Below, piece after piece: positions 47,008 through 57,369 of a DNA stretch of 64,000 nt; position 1 is the stretch's first letter, and every line of letters begins with the position of its first letter. The notes under the pieces were generated by a model. It was not told the origin of the DNA. It searched no databases and saw only the letters and a list, made by a program, of their open reading frames with translations. This DNA comes from Pyrus communis (taxonomy: Eukaryota; Streptophyta; Magnoliopsida; Rosales; Rosaceae): contig NC_084803.1 of the NCBI RefSeq assembly GCF_963583255.1, forward strand, positions 20,230,428-20,294,427, written 5' to 3'. The translations under genes and the position numbers were made by a program.

Positions 47008-49323
47008 CTAATTCCAGCTCATTCCTATTGGGCTTCCCACAACATGCTTCCCGTCCGACCACTCCAGCCTCCCAAAACTGTTCGCATTCAACGGCGCCGA
47101 ACCGGAAGCACTAAACGTCACCGTATAGGCTTTCTTCTCGTTCACCTGACCAAAACTCAGCGTGTCGGGCTCCACCGTTATCTTCACCGACGGGTTGTCC
47201 GACGTCACTGTTGCCTTGTACGTTCCCGCCGGCCCCACATTAGTCACCGTCCTCGTGTACTTAGCTACATTCGTCGACGTCGTTCTGTCCTCGAAGTTCA
47301 CCGCGAACGACGGGTAGTTAAGGTTCCTCACGCTGTACCTCCTTTTCTCGTCGCAAGTGTACGATCTTTTCGCCAGGCTGCTGATCTCAGACGCCGAGTA
47401 ATTCAACGCACACAGAAAGTTCAGATAATCGTCCACCGTTATATCATAGACAAGTCCCGGGTTGAGGGCCGATATAGGATCCACGTGTCCTGCACCGTGA
47501 TCGAACGGCGTGGATGGCTTCCCGGTAGCCACATCCTGCAACTTCTGCCCGTTCTTGTACGCCGTATACGCCGTGGTCATGAGCGCCGATCGAATCGCCG
47601 CCGGGCTCCACTCCGGATGCGCCCCCTTCAGCAGCGCCGCCAGCCCACTCACGTGCGGGCAAGACATTGACGTCCCGGAGATAATATTGAACGCCACGCG
47701 TCTCGCATCGATCGCAAGACCCGTGGGTCCCGCCGCACCTGACCACCCCGCTAGGATGTTGACACCTGGAGCAACTATATCGGGTTTCAGTATGTCCGCT
47801 GTGATCGAATTTGGGCCCCGAGAACTAAATGCCGCGACTACTGGAGATGGCTGGACTCCGACTTTTGTCCCCTCGAATAAAATCGTGGCGGTCGGGTTCG
47901 GATCCGAGAATAAATAGCTCTTGATGACGTCGCTGTTTCTCTGACCCACAGACGTGGCCGGTAACAAATGAGCGTCGGCCACCAGTTCTTCGCCGTTCGC
48001 GGCGGTGTTAGCCAAAATCATGCCCAATCCTCCCGCAGCTTTGACCACGGCCCCTTTTTGGACTCTAGCGTTGACTCCGCGGTCGCACATCACTATCTTT
48101 CCCTTCACTTGTTCGGGACTCAAAGTCCCCATCATGCATAGATTCCCGGAAGTGGCGTTGCTCGCGTTACCGGCATAAATAAACGGCGTCAAGGCGCTTG
48201 GCATTGAGTTGGAGTTGCCGCGGTAAAGCGAAACACCGGAGAAGTTTTTGCCGTTACCGAGGCTGACGAAAGCGGGGAAATCTCGATCCAGTGTGCCTGC
48301 TCCCACGGTTGTGATCCATGGAGCCGAGTTCGACAAGCTATAAGCACTGGGGCCCGCGTTTCCAGCAGAGCACGAGATTAAGATTCCCTTCTCCATCGCT
48401 GAGAAAGCTCCCATCGCCACGCTGTCACGGAAATAGTCCGAATTCCCGCCACCGAGCGACATCGAGAGGACATTGACGTTGTCGTCGATTGCTTTGTCCA
48501 TGGCGGCAAGAATGTCGGAGCTGAAACAGCCGCCGACCCAGCACACCTTATAGGCGGCGATTCTGGCGTGCGGGGCCATCCCACGGGCGGTTCCTGGCGC
48601 GTACCCTAATAGACTCGCGCCGGAGACAAAGGAACCAGCGGCGGTTGTCGCGGTGTGAGTGCCGTGGCCGTCGTCGTCGCGCGGGGATTTGGATTCTTTG
48701 GACTCCTCGATGGGGCCCAGCGTGGCCTCGTAGCCTTTGGCGAAGTACCTGGCGCCGATTAGTTTGCGGTTACAATTGGAGGAGTTGAAGTTGGTTCCAG
48801 ATTCGCACGTGCCATTCCAGGAGGAGGGCACGGGTCCGAATCCGGTGTCATCGAAGCTCTTGCTCTCGGGCCAGACGCCGGTGTCCAGTACTCCGATGAT
48901 GACGTCACCGGCCGAGTCTGACTGGGGCATTGTCTCGGTGGTCTGGCCGAGTCCGAGGAACTCGGGGGTCCGAGTCGTGTGGAGCTCGTACTTGAGTTCA
49001 GGAAGCACGGAGAGTACTCCGGGTTGTGAACTGAGCGACGCTGCCTGCTCCGGCGTCAGCCTGGTGGAGAAGCCGTGGATGGCAGAGGTGTAAGTGTAGA
49101 GCATTTCGGCCGAGTCGGAGACGGATTTGAGCGACGAATCGTACCAGTGGGTGTGATGCTCGAAACTCGCGGGCATTTGGGATTTGGCCATGTGGACGAT
49201 GTAAGTAGAAGGCGTGGTTTTGGGGTGGGAGAAATCGGTATTGTCCGCCGCCGCCGCTGCAGTGGAGAATCGGCAGAGAGCCAGAAGGAGAAGAAGCACA
49301 AAAGAGGTAGACATAATGGCCAT
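47008..49323 (-). CDS. Subtilisin-like protease, SBT1 group (SBT1.7/ARA12-like)
   Basis: An uninterrupted frame encodes a secreted subtilase prepro-protein of 771 aa from the chosen ATG at 49323. A hydrophobic signal peptide (STSFVLLLLLALCRF, then an Ala run) is followed by an I9 propeptide (TYIVHMAKSQMP). The S8 catalytic domain has Asp147 (IGVLDTGVWPES), His220 (DDDGHGTHTATT), oxyanion Asn322 (SCSAGNAGPSA) and Ser552 (SGTSMSCPHVSG). A PA insert lies between the Asn and Ser motifs (about 365-475), and a C-terminal Fn3-like domain ends in GSPIGMSWN. The enzyme acts in the cell wall; Arabidopsis SBT1.7 processes wall proteins during mucilage release. The frame stays open to an earlier ATG at 49401, but that would put 26 polar residues ahead of the signal peptide. 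The gene is intronless, as is typical, and much GC-richer than its surroundings. The group is certain; the exact orthologue is not. Confidence 0.95.
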   Translation of the reverse strand: MAIMSTSFVLLLLLALCRFSTAAAAADNTDFSHPKTTPSTYIVHMAKSQMPASFEHHTHWYDSSLKSVSDSAEMLYTYTSAIHGFSTRLTPEQAASLSSQPGVLSVLPELKYELHTTRTPEFLGLGQTTETMPQSDSAGDVIIGVLDTGVWPESKSFDDTGFGPVPSSWNGTCESGTNFNSSNCNRKLIGARYFAKGYEATLGPIEESKESKSPRDDDGHGTHTATTAAGSFVSGASLLGYAPGTARGMAPHARIAAYKVCWVGGCFSSDILAAMDKAIDDNVNVLSMSLGGGNSDYFRDSVAMGAFSAMEKGILISCSAGNAGPSAYSLSNSAPWITTVGAGTLDRDFPAFVSLGNGKNFSGVSLYRGNSNSMPSALTPFIYAGNASNATSGNLCMMGTLSPEQVKGKIVMCDRGVNARVQKGAVVKAAGGLGMILANTAANGEELVADAHLLPATSVGQRNSDVIKSYLFSDPNPTATILFEGTKVGVQPSPVVAAFSSRGPNSITADILKPDIVAPGVNILAGWSGAAGPTGLAIDARRVAFNIISGTSMSCPHVSGLAALLKGAHPEWSPAAIRSALMTTAYTAYKNGQKLQDVATGKPSTPFDHGAGHVDPISALNPGLVYDITVDDYLNFLCALNYSASEISSLAKRSYTCDEKRRYSVRNLNYPSFAVNFEDRTTSTNVAKYTRTVTNVGPAGTYKATVTSDNPSVKITVEPDTLSFGQVNEKKAYTVTFSASGSAPLNANSFGRLEWSDGKHVVGSPIGMSWN

Positions 49324-49444
49324 TCTGTTCAGCTTAGCAGCTGAAATCTCAGTCACTGTATATTCTTCACTCCCTGTGTTTAGAAGGGAGTGAGAGACCA
49401 TAAAATGGAAGAAGAAGAAGAAGAAGCAGCTTTAGTGACGCCCG

Positions 49445-49453
49445 CTTTTAATA
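49445..49453 (-). promoter_or_regulatory. TATA-like element of the subtilase gene
   Basis: The minus strand reads GTATTAAAAGC here, about 45-125 bp before the two candidate ATGs. A (GA)n tract lies immediately upstream (49463-49480) and a (CTT)n leader just downstream (about 49409-49432), both common in plant core promoters. Confidence 0.4.
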
Positions 49454-49480
49454 CATAAATGGAGAGAGAGAGAGAGAGAG

Positions 49481-51339
49481 GTGGTAGGATTTGGATAGCT
49501 GTAATGGTGAAAGAGTGAAAATAATAATCATGGCTCATGGGACAGGAGCGTAGAAAAAAGGGGGCGGTGGGTGGTTGTCCGGTAGGTTGAATGCTTTGAG
49601 TTGGGACAAAAATGTGCGTGAGTGAGTGGAAAGCTGGGTGAATTGGCTTTCATCACATGCATTTTTGCAGGCTTTTTTTTAACTTTTTCTAAGCCTATCC
49701 TCATTGCCTTTGTACACTAGCCTATATTCTCCATTTTTCCTTGGGGCTGAGTTTCTTTTGTTTTCACACTTCAGATACTGTTATGTATCGCCCAGTCACG
49801 TTAAATTGCAATTAAATAAGATATTAAAGTGTGATTAATTATACAAAGTAATTGAGTTTGGGCGTAAACCCACTTGGCAAACCCTATTCATCATAAGAAC
49901 AACTACTAATTTGGTAAGACCATCACTGAAACATCATTTTACAAGAAATCACTTCAATAAAAAAAAGTCATCCATGCATACATAACCAACCAACATTAGT
50001 CTAAAGAAACATTCTCAATAACAATCCAACGACCAATCGTGATAATTAGTAGATTTTTTGTAAGAATGATCTTTGATTGACTTGGTCTAAAAAACAAAAA
50101 GCTCGGATTGCGGAGCCACATAGATGCGAGGGTTGTCCAGCGCTCATCCTGAAATTTCACATTTACATTTCTTTCATTATCTTAAAGGTCCCTCTTGACG
50201 TAGATTTTTGGTTCCACCACTGGCTCGGATGGTGGATCAACACGCCCATGAAACGAACAGTTATAGCACTACAATATAAACATATAATATGACACAACCC
50301 ATGCTGGGGGGGTCCCACTATGTTCAATCATTTACTATTTTTCCCAACTAGAATCCAATTCTTCAATCCGATAAACTTAGAAATTTCATGAGAGATGGTT
50401 GAGACTTGAGAGCTGCACCGCATATAATGTCAAAATTGTTGAAATTTTGACGTGTTTTTGGTTCACGGGTTTGTCAGTTGTGTATCCACTCTCAACACTC
50501 TCTATACTCTCCGGGGAATATAATTAATTGCAAATGGTCATCTATTACCGTAGTAACAAAGAATGTTCTCATTGCATTACAATGTAGATTCGAATTCTAT
50601 TGACTTTCTAATCTAATAAATCGATCTTTTGAAAAGAAAAAAAAAAAGTGAATATAATTAAGGAAATTATTATTTTCATTCCAAAAATCTCATTCTGCAC
50701 TTCAAACTTTCTATATTTAGAAAGAAAAATACATTCGAGAAGTGTAGAATGAGATTTTGAAATGCCATTAACATTTTTCATAATTAATTAATATTTATGT
50801 CGTACAGTCTATTTTGCTTGTTTTGTTTTTGGTGGGTGAGTGGTGACTACCGCCATCTACCTGGCTACTTTTCCCACCACACACACGTAGTAGAACAACG
50901 TAAAGACAAGAAATTTCACGGGTTTGTTTATTGCTCTCATTAATTAATGTGACCGATAGTTCCCGTGTTAATGTTAAACATATTGTTAATAATTAAACAA
51001 AACACAACTTATAACATTGGGTGTGCTACTCCGTTACTATTTTTATCGATTCACGTGTTATGATAAGAGTAGATATCGTTCGGAGATCTCTAATTATCTA
51101 TACATATGTGCGCGGTTTGCTATACAGGCAACAACAAATACGGTTTGACTCCAGACTTCACTTTCATTATTCTACAAGGTAGTTTACTTGCTCGACCATA
51201 GGGAAGGGTAACTTGCTTGCTTAGTGTGAAACGCCAAGATCCATAGTATCTGCAGCCTCGTGGACTTCATTTAATCATTTTTTAAGGCCTCAATTCGAAA
51301 ATCCAGGATTTGAATTGATGTCCTCCTAAATTGCATAGA
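49481..51339. other. Subtilase upstream region and intergenic sequence
   Basis: No gene is recognised. A weak tRNA-like SINE candidate lies near 50548-50650 (AGATTCGAATTCTATTGACT then an A-tail). An inverted motif pair (AATCTCATTCTGCACTTC at about 50688 and GAAGTGTAGAATGAGATTTT at about 50737) flanks a 30-bp spacer and could be a small hairpin or MITE. Confidence 0.4.
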
Positions 51340-51404
51340 TTTATCATAAAGATTTCATTTCAATTCGAGTTTGGTTATTCATCATTTACAAGGATTCCCG
51401 CTAA

Positions 51405-51478
51405 GCATCCATGGTTGAATAGTTAAAGCGCCCAACTCACAATTGGTGAATTCGTAGGTTCAATTTCTACTGGATGCA
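51405..51478 (+). pseudogene. Decayed plastid trnI-CAU
   Basis: The 74-bp segment from GCATCCATGGTTGAATAG to TACTGGATGCA folds as a plastid tRNA with a seven-base acceptor stem (GCATCCA/TGGATGC). The anticodon position reads CAC rather than CAT, and the D-arm and T-arm carry transitions. It would no longer decode as Ile-CAU. Confidence 0.85.
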
Positions 51479-51652
51479 CGCTAATAGAACCCTCCAATAA
51501 GTCTATTAGAATTGGCTCTGTATCAATGGAATCTCATCATCTATACATAGCAAATTGGTGTGGTATATACCGTATATTCATATCAATACATATGAACATT
51601 AATAACTAGCATTCTTATTGAGACTAAAACTCATAAGGAAGAAAATAGATTT

Positions 51653-51801
51653 ATGGATCGAATCAAATATGCAGCATTTACAGACAAAAGTACTCGGTTA
51701 TTGCAGAAAATTCAATATACTTCTAATGTCAAATCAAAATCAAATAGAACAGAAATAATACATTGAGTCAAACTCTTCTTTGATGTCAAGGTAATAACTA
51801 T
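51653..51801 (+). pseudogene. rpl23: Truncated plastid rpl23 fragment
   Basis: In the frame starting ATGGATCGAATC the translation follows plastid ribosomal protein L23 for about 50 codons. It contains one stop (TGA at a conserved Trp position) and several Gly/Glu to Arg/Lys changes from G-to-A transitions. The 3' half is absent because the insert ends here. Confidence 0.8.
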
Positions 51802-52080
51802 GATTCATGTTATTATCAATTGCTTTATTGACGACGATTAGAATGTCAAAGATGAAACAATCGTGACCCTATCGCACATTGTAAGCCGTGATTTGAGTGT
51901 ACAAGGGCCATTTCACTCGTGGTTCGTGGTGCGTAGCTGAAGAGATTCGCGTCGAAGGTCGAACAAGACATAACCCACCAGCAACAATCACGGAATTAGT
52001 CGCTTGGCATTATCGACTCACAAGGATTTCGATTCCTTGCCAACGTGGCGTCAAAAGCTCGAACAACATAATAGTATTAC
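51802..52080 (-). pseudogene. Degraded SBT1 subtilase fragment joined to the NUPT
   Basis: Aligning by eye to the intact subtilase gene (48470-48780, same strand) gives long runs of agreement. Examples: ATTGCTTT, AGAATGTCRRAGMTGAAACA, then TTRTAAGCCG/TGATT, GGGCCATYYCAC, and GATTCGCGTCGA against GACTCGCGCCGG. This corresponds to the part after the catalytic His. Most differences convert G or C to A or T, and stops are frequent. Similarity begins exactly where plastid similarity ends (51801/51802). Confidence 0.72.
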
Positions 52081-52351
52081 ACTTTCGGTATTATTAACTT
52101 GAGTGGACAACCAGATGGACGTATTAAGTACCTAAAATATAATATTAACTACTAATATTCAAGCAAATTATTATACGGGTGAATCCGTAACAATATGTAA
52201 TGTAACGAGTGACAAGTCTCACGAATTGTTTTGCCTAAGAATCTATGTCATGTCATTGTGGTGTGGACCTTAAGATCACGTGCACCCCACAGTAGAATCG
52301 GACAGCTAAAATTAGGAATCGAATAAATGTGAGATGCGATTAATTTATACG

Positions 52352-52504
52352 AATTTTAACGAAAAACTTACGGTACTGTTCATTTTAATGAAAAACTATA
52401 TTTTTACACTAAAAAATCAATCATGGTACTATTTACTTTACCCTTTATTTTATCTTTATCATTAAAACTCAAAATTTTCAAATTTTTTTTATTTGTTTTT
52501 CTTT
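52352..52504 (-). repeat. Short interspersed repeat family A, copy 3
   Basis: On the plus strand it reads TTTTAACGAAAAACTTACGG, TACTGTTCATTTTAATGAAAA, TTTTTACACTAAAAAATCAAT and ATTAAAACTCAAAATTTTCA (in pieces). This is the reverse complement of the copies at 4703 and 30302. It is the most AT-decayed copy. Confidence 0.72.
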
Positions 52505-54838
52505 AATTTATTCATCTGGAGACTAGTCTCTGTCATTAAGTCGTTTCCTTGTTACTCAGCTTATTGCTGCAAAAGCTGCTTGCTTTCTCCAACACTCTAG
52601 ATGCTGCTGCTCATTTAGGACGGAGGAGGATTCTCTATCTTCTTATTTTCATCTCTTTTCATTTTCTCTTCTTACATATTACTTTTTATTTTATTATTTT
52701 TATAAAAAATTTAATATAAAATGTTGACGTGACTTAACCATGACAGTTAAAATAGTATGAAAGGGTAAAGAAATTAGAAAGGTAGAGAATTCTCTTCCGG
52801 TCAGGACAATGCCCTGCTAAATTAAGGGTGAGGGGCAATCCTGTGTGCACATTGCATATCCACCTGTAGACCTGCATTAGTCAATCTCATCTCTTGGTGG
52901 GATCTTCATTAACTACTTAATCTACCGCTTGATTTCATTAATTATAGTCAAATTTAAGTGTAAAGCAGTACTGCCAACTACCATGTTTCTTCGTTTGATA
53001 AATACCAACTACCGTGCTTGAAGGAAGAGCGAGAGAGAGGGGCTCTACTTTCACCAGCACAACTATCACCAACATGGAAAAACAGTACTTGACAAGTGCA
53101 ATGGTTGATTGGTATTGTAACGTTTTGTGCTAAAAATTCAACGATACATGTGACGTGTTCGAGACTCGAAGCCTTTCCATTTCCTAGATGGAGTAATGTT
53201 CTTTATATGTATGGACATTATGAGATTGTTAGCAATACATTGAAGAGAGCAGGTGCTGAAATACTTATAAAAATATCTTAATTGCGTCTGAGTAAGATAC
53301 GTACCAAGATGAAAGCCATACAAGTTGTCACATGTGGGTTACCACTAATTTTGTAACTTTCATTTCTTGACGTCTTTCTATTTGCTATTGTTATTATGTT
53401 AAAATTAATATTAAAAAAATATTTTTATAGCAAACGATATTGTTTGCTAAAGGGTCGATGAAGAGTTTGTGGAGATGAATTCCATGACATAAAAAGAGAT
53501 CTTACATGTGCTTATAACTAATTGGGTTACTCTTCAAAGATTGTCAGTTGATTTTATGATGAAATCTCAACTTTTTTTATGAAATGAGAGTAGTATAATA
53601 CTTAGACTAAAAACATCATGTAGTAATGAGGCGGTCACACTACAAAATTTTCTGATAACAATCACTGGTACAGGTGAATTCGGTATTCCGAAATATAATG
53701 GTTGAATTATGCAAAAGAGGTTCATTATTGTCCTAGTGACAGCCTGGTCTGGCATGAAGACTATTACTACCATATTGATATTTTATAGATCTGTTTTCCT
53801 CTCATACTTGTGAACCAAAAGCAAAACATATATATATCCATATCAACACCAATCATTTGTCTCCACAAACTTGCAATCCTTCCAGTTGTTCCAGGTACCT
53901 TTCATTATTTAGGAACTTAATAATACATTTCCTTTTGTCCTTCTTCTTTCTATTTTTGGCATGCATGGACCATGGTTTATGTAATTCAAAAATTCTAGGG
54001 GCATTCTAAGCATATGGAAGATATTCTGAAGTTTTAACCGTTAAATTATAATTTTTTATATTTTTAAATAAAAATTTAACAATTAAAACACCTAGAGTAT
54101 GAGATAATCCGGAGTACCGTAGAAAATCCCTATATATCTCTCCATTTGAAGAAATTAAGTCATTGCTCATGTATATATCTCCAAACTGCAACCGCATTCA
54201 CGTACGGCAGCACTATAATTTATAACAGATAGATAGTCTTGTATTGATTTTGTTGGCAAAATGTACTTAAAAAGTCTTGTATTTCAAATTGATCAACTAC
54301 CGAAACATAAATGGTATTATGACATTGATTTGGAGAGTTGGATTGAGAGAGATGTTTGTGAGTGGTTGACAGTCTTGACAGCAGAAGAAGAGAGAAGAGT
54401 CGGACAATGCATTATTGAATTTGAAGACTTTTTTAGGAGGATGTGATTGAGTTACCAATTACATGCAAAATTTAATGACATGTTTGTTTACGTGAGATTG
54501 TGATTGTTGTACTCTTTTGTGTTCACCAATTAGCCTCTCCTCCTCTTTTTCTCTCACGCGGAAGCCCCTTTTTTCTTTATTTTCGCTGCCGACTCCTTCC
54601 TTTGGTTGTTATCTCCTCTGTTTTCTTCTTCTCCTTGTCTTTTGTCTGTGTCCTGCCCTCCACAATCTTTGTTGTCGGTTTTTGAGGTCACAGTCTCGGC
54701 GGTCCTCCCTATTTTCCCGGTGTTTCTTACTGATTTTTTTTTCTATGGCTTCCCTGTTTTGTTGCCTCCCCTCTTTTCTCCTTCTCCTTGTTCCCCTTGC
54801 TTCTCTTTCTACTTCCATTTCTGCAGCCTTTTTCCCTC
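52505..54838. other. Intergenic, no gene recognised
   Basis: AT-rich with short open frames only. One at 54261-54446 (61 codons, acidic, WYYDIDLESW) has no family I recognise and no promoter or intron support. The final 300 bp are very CT-rich, so their long open frames are compositional. Confidence 0.4.
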
Positions 54839-56665
54839 CACTACTATAAAATTGGCTTAATGTGTCGAAGAGTGATGACGGTTTTATATTATTACTGTCG
54901 GATAAAATATTTCCGGCAACATCTTTAAAAAGTGTCAGATAAAAAGTACTACTGTCGACATTAGTGCACTACTTTCTAACAAGAATAATGAAGCGGGTCC
55001 TTAACTTCACCAGATTTATTTTTAAAATATTTTTAACCAATTCTTGCGGATATATCCGACATGAGTAAGTAATGTGTTAGATTATATTATATTATTTTCA
55101 AAATTTTAATACTAAACTCTAGCGGTTATATCTGACACAAATATTTTCAATTTTTTTATACTAACGCTGGTAGTTATATCCGACTCAATTATTATTTTAT
55201 TTTTTAAATCTTGGCAAATTTTGAGAGCGATTTTTTTTGGGGGGGGGGGGGGATATTTCCCACCATTCTTTACATTGAAAAGTGTGATGTCGGTTCTATC
55301 AATTCTAACAGACAGTACTACCAATTCTACATAATAAAACCTGTCTCCCTCTTCCTTGCGCCGCTGCCTTCTCCCTTCTCCAGTTTCTTCTCCTTCCCGC
55401 TGCATTCCTTCTCCTCTCCTCTTTCTTTCCTTCTCCTTCTCTTCTCCCCTTCTCCTATCTCCTTTTCCCTTTCTTATTTTCTCCTGTTCTCCTTCATTTC
55501 CCTTTCATTTCCCCCTTCTTCTTTCCGGCATCTCTTTCTTCTTTTCTCCCATTTCTTCTTTTCATTTCATCTTCTTACCATGCTCTTTTTATCCACTTCA
55601 TCCAGTTCCTCCATCACTCTCCCCACGACAGTCGCCGATCTCATCTCCCCGTCTTCTTTCTCTAGTACGACAACACATGATTTATGCCAAACACCAGAAA
55701 TGTCTCGCTTTCCTGCTCCTGTTTTCTATTGTGTGTAAGGGATTTTGCTTATCCGAGGTACTTAGTGAGGAATTTTGTTTCAACTTTTTCAAGTTAACTA
55801 AAAATTTGTAGTTCCCTAATTTTATTATGGTTTTGTAGTTTTTGTTCAATTCAATCTATTTTTATGACTAATTTGCTAATTATCAAATTTCTCATACATT
55901 ATTCTACTTAAACCACATTTATTTTATCTAATTTGTTAATATTTAGTGATGTTTTTGACATCAATTGCTGTTGAAATTTTGTTAATTCATGTTTTCTCAT
56001 GTGATGGATTGTTGTTCTGCAGTGAAGAACACTGAACGAAGAAGAGGAATAGAGAAGAGGAGGAGGGGGGGGGGGAGGGGGAAAGGAGAAAGGTAGCACT
56101 AACAAAAGAAGGGGAAGAAAAGAAGATAGGAAAAATGAAGAGTCATCATTATGTTTTCTTTATTTTGTTGTATAAACACTTTGTATAATGAGATGTATTG
56201 CTGAAGAACATTACCAATGGAAGCATTTATGTCAGATATGATTTTTAATTTTTAATTTTTAATTTTTTTTTTAAATGAGCATGGGTGTCGGATAAAGGAG
56301 CATTTTTGTTTATTTTTTATTTTTAGTAAAAACATAAATTTGGTTTATATACTTTATATTTTTATATTTTTTTATTATGTCGGTTATATGTGACATCATT
56401 GTCTTTATATCCGACGGGATTTCTCAACAACTAATGTCACCTATAACCGACGAGAGTATTAATGTCATTTGTGTCCGACACTATTTTCTTGGCAAATTAA
56501 GAGTCATGTCCGACAACAAAAGCCTTTTCGTGACGCAAACAATGTTATCGGTTCTTTTATCCGCCGCCACATGAATTTCTGTTGGATTTTTTGCTAACAT
56601 TTGACAAAAATAGTCTTTTCTTGTCATTTTTTAAAATGACATTACTAGGTACTTTTGTAGTAGTG
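54839..56665. mobile_element. Non-autonomous CACTA (En/Spm) transposon
   Basis: The ends are CACTACTATAAAA (54839-54851) and TTTTGTAGTAGTG (56653-56665), inverted repeats opening with the diagnostic CACTA. The element is flanked by a perfect 3-bp target duplication CTC (54836-54838 and 56666-56668). Both subterminal regions carry many copies of a TATATCCGAC / GTCGGATA motif in both orientations, as expected for transposase-binding subterminal repeats. The 1827-bp interior has no transposase motif. The middle (55340-55700) is a CT-rich block with a compositional ORF, and G-runs occur at 55239-55252 and about 56066-56075. Confidence 0.9.
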
Positions 56666-57369
56666 CTCACTTCCTTCTCCCTCTTTTTCCCTTGCGTACA
56701 CATTCATCTCCAACCCCCATTTCACCTCTCCTTAACCCTTACCAAAAATTAAATCTTCGAATTGTGGACTCGATTTTGGATGTAGATCTCTACCACCACT
56801 GCCTCCTGCTTTACTGCCATGCCAGAAATTTTGGGCGAAATGTTCTGCGGTCTCCGTCGTAGTAAGGGTGTTTTACACATCCTATTGGCCCTCTCCACCC
56901 CCGTGTTATGTCAACTTGGTTCGTTTCCTGCAGGCGTGGTGGTTGGTGGTACAAATCTAGATGGCTTGGTAGATTGCACAACTTTGAGATCTGATTTTTG
57001 CTGTGGATTTTCTCTTTTTTTTTCTGTGTTTTTTTTTCCAGTTGTGCTTGACTTTTCGCGGGTCCTCCTTCATTCTGGTTCCTACATGATTGTCATTCCG
57101 GTGATTGCTGGCAAGAGTTCGGTGGCGGCAAGCTGGGTTTCTGGGATGATTTTTAGATTTTATTTGTTATTGTCATGTGTTTTCAGTTTCAGGCCTATGT
57201 TGTTGTGGAATTGGGCCTCCTATTGTTTGTCTTAGGCCTTTAGTTGGCTTTGTAATTTGTTTTAAGTTAATGAAGTTAAGCTCTTGTCCAAAAAGTAAAA
57301 AATAAAAAAATAAAAAAAATAAATAATAATAATAATCATTAGGTATCTATAATTTATCTATGAAACCTT
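56666..57369. other. Possible retroposed fragment with A-rich tail
   Basis: An open frame at 56819-57235 (138 codons, hydrophobic C-terminal half) matches no family I know. It is followed by TTTAGTTGGCTTTGTAATTTG, TTAATGAAGTTAAGCTCTTG and an A-rich tail (57296-57340), which looks like the 3' end of a LINE or other retroposed transcript. The source is unidentified. Confidence 0.35.

Larger units (their letters stand above)
51340..51801 (+). pseudogene. Nuclear plastid DNA insert (NUPT): trnI-CAU, spacer and rpl23 5' part
   Basis: The gene order and sequence match the plastid inverted repeat next to ycf2: a trnI-CAU-like tRNA (51405-51478), the known spacer (CCTCCAATAAGTCTATTAGA, then AACTCATAAGGAAGAAAAT), then the start of rpl23 at 51653 ([17 protein letters not shown]). 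Roughly 50 of 93 rpl23 codons remain before the similarity stops at 51801. Differences from plastid sequence are mostly G-to-A and C-to-T, including a Trp codon changed to TGA at about 51761. The left border is approximate. Confidence 0.85.

Noticed and set aside
47044..47917. Long plus-strand open frames opposite the subtilase gene
   Set aside because: They are antisense shadows of a GC-rich coding sequence. Their Arg-rich translations have no domain, and the minus frame is a complete conserved enzyme.
49324..49401. Earlier in-frame ATG of the subtilase
   Set aside because: It would place 26 polar residues ahead of a clear signal peptide, and it lies very near the presumed transcription start.
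51405..51478. Functional nuclear tRNA gene
   Set aside because: It sits in a plastid-derived insert with a changed anticodon and arm mismatches, so it is reported as a pseudogene.
54261..54446. 61-codon acidic frame with WYYDIDLESW
   Set aside because: It is not obviously low complexity, but no family, splice or promoter evidence supports it.
54500..54860. Overlapping Leu/Ser/Phe/Pro-rich open frames in three frames
   Set aside because: They come from a CT-rich low-complexity block that is open in several frames at once.
55211..55811. 175- and 151-codon frames in the CACTA interior
   Set aside because: They are compositional, Ser/Phe/Pro-rich, overlap in two frames and have no domain.
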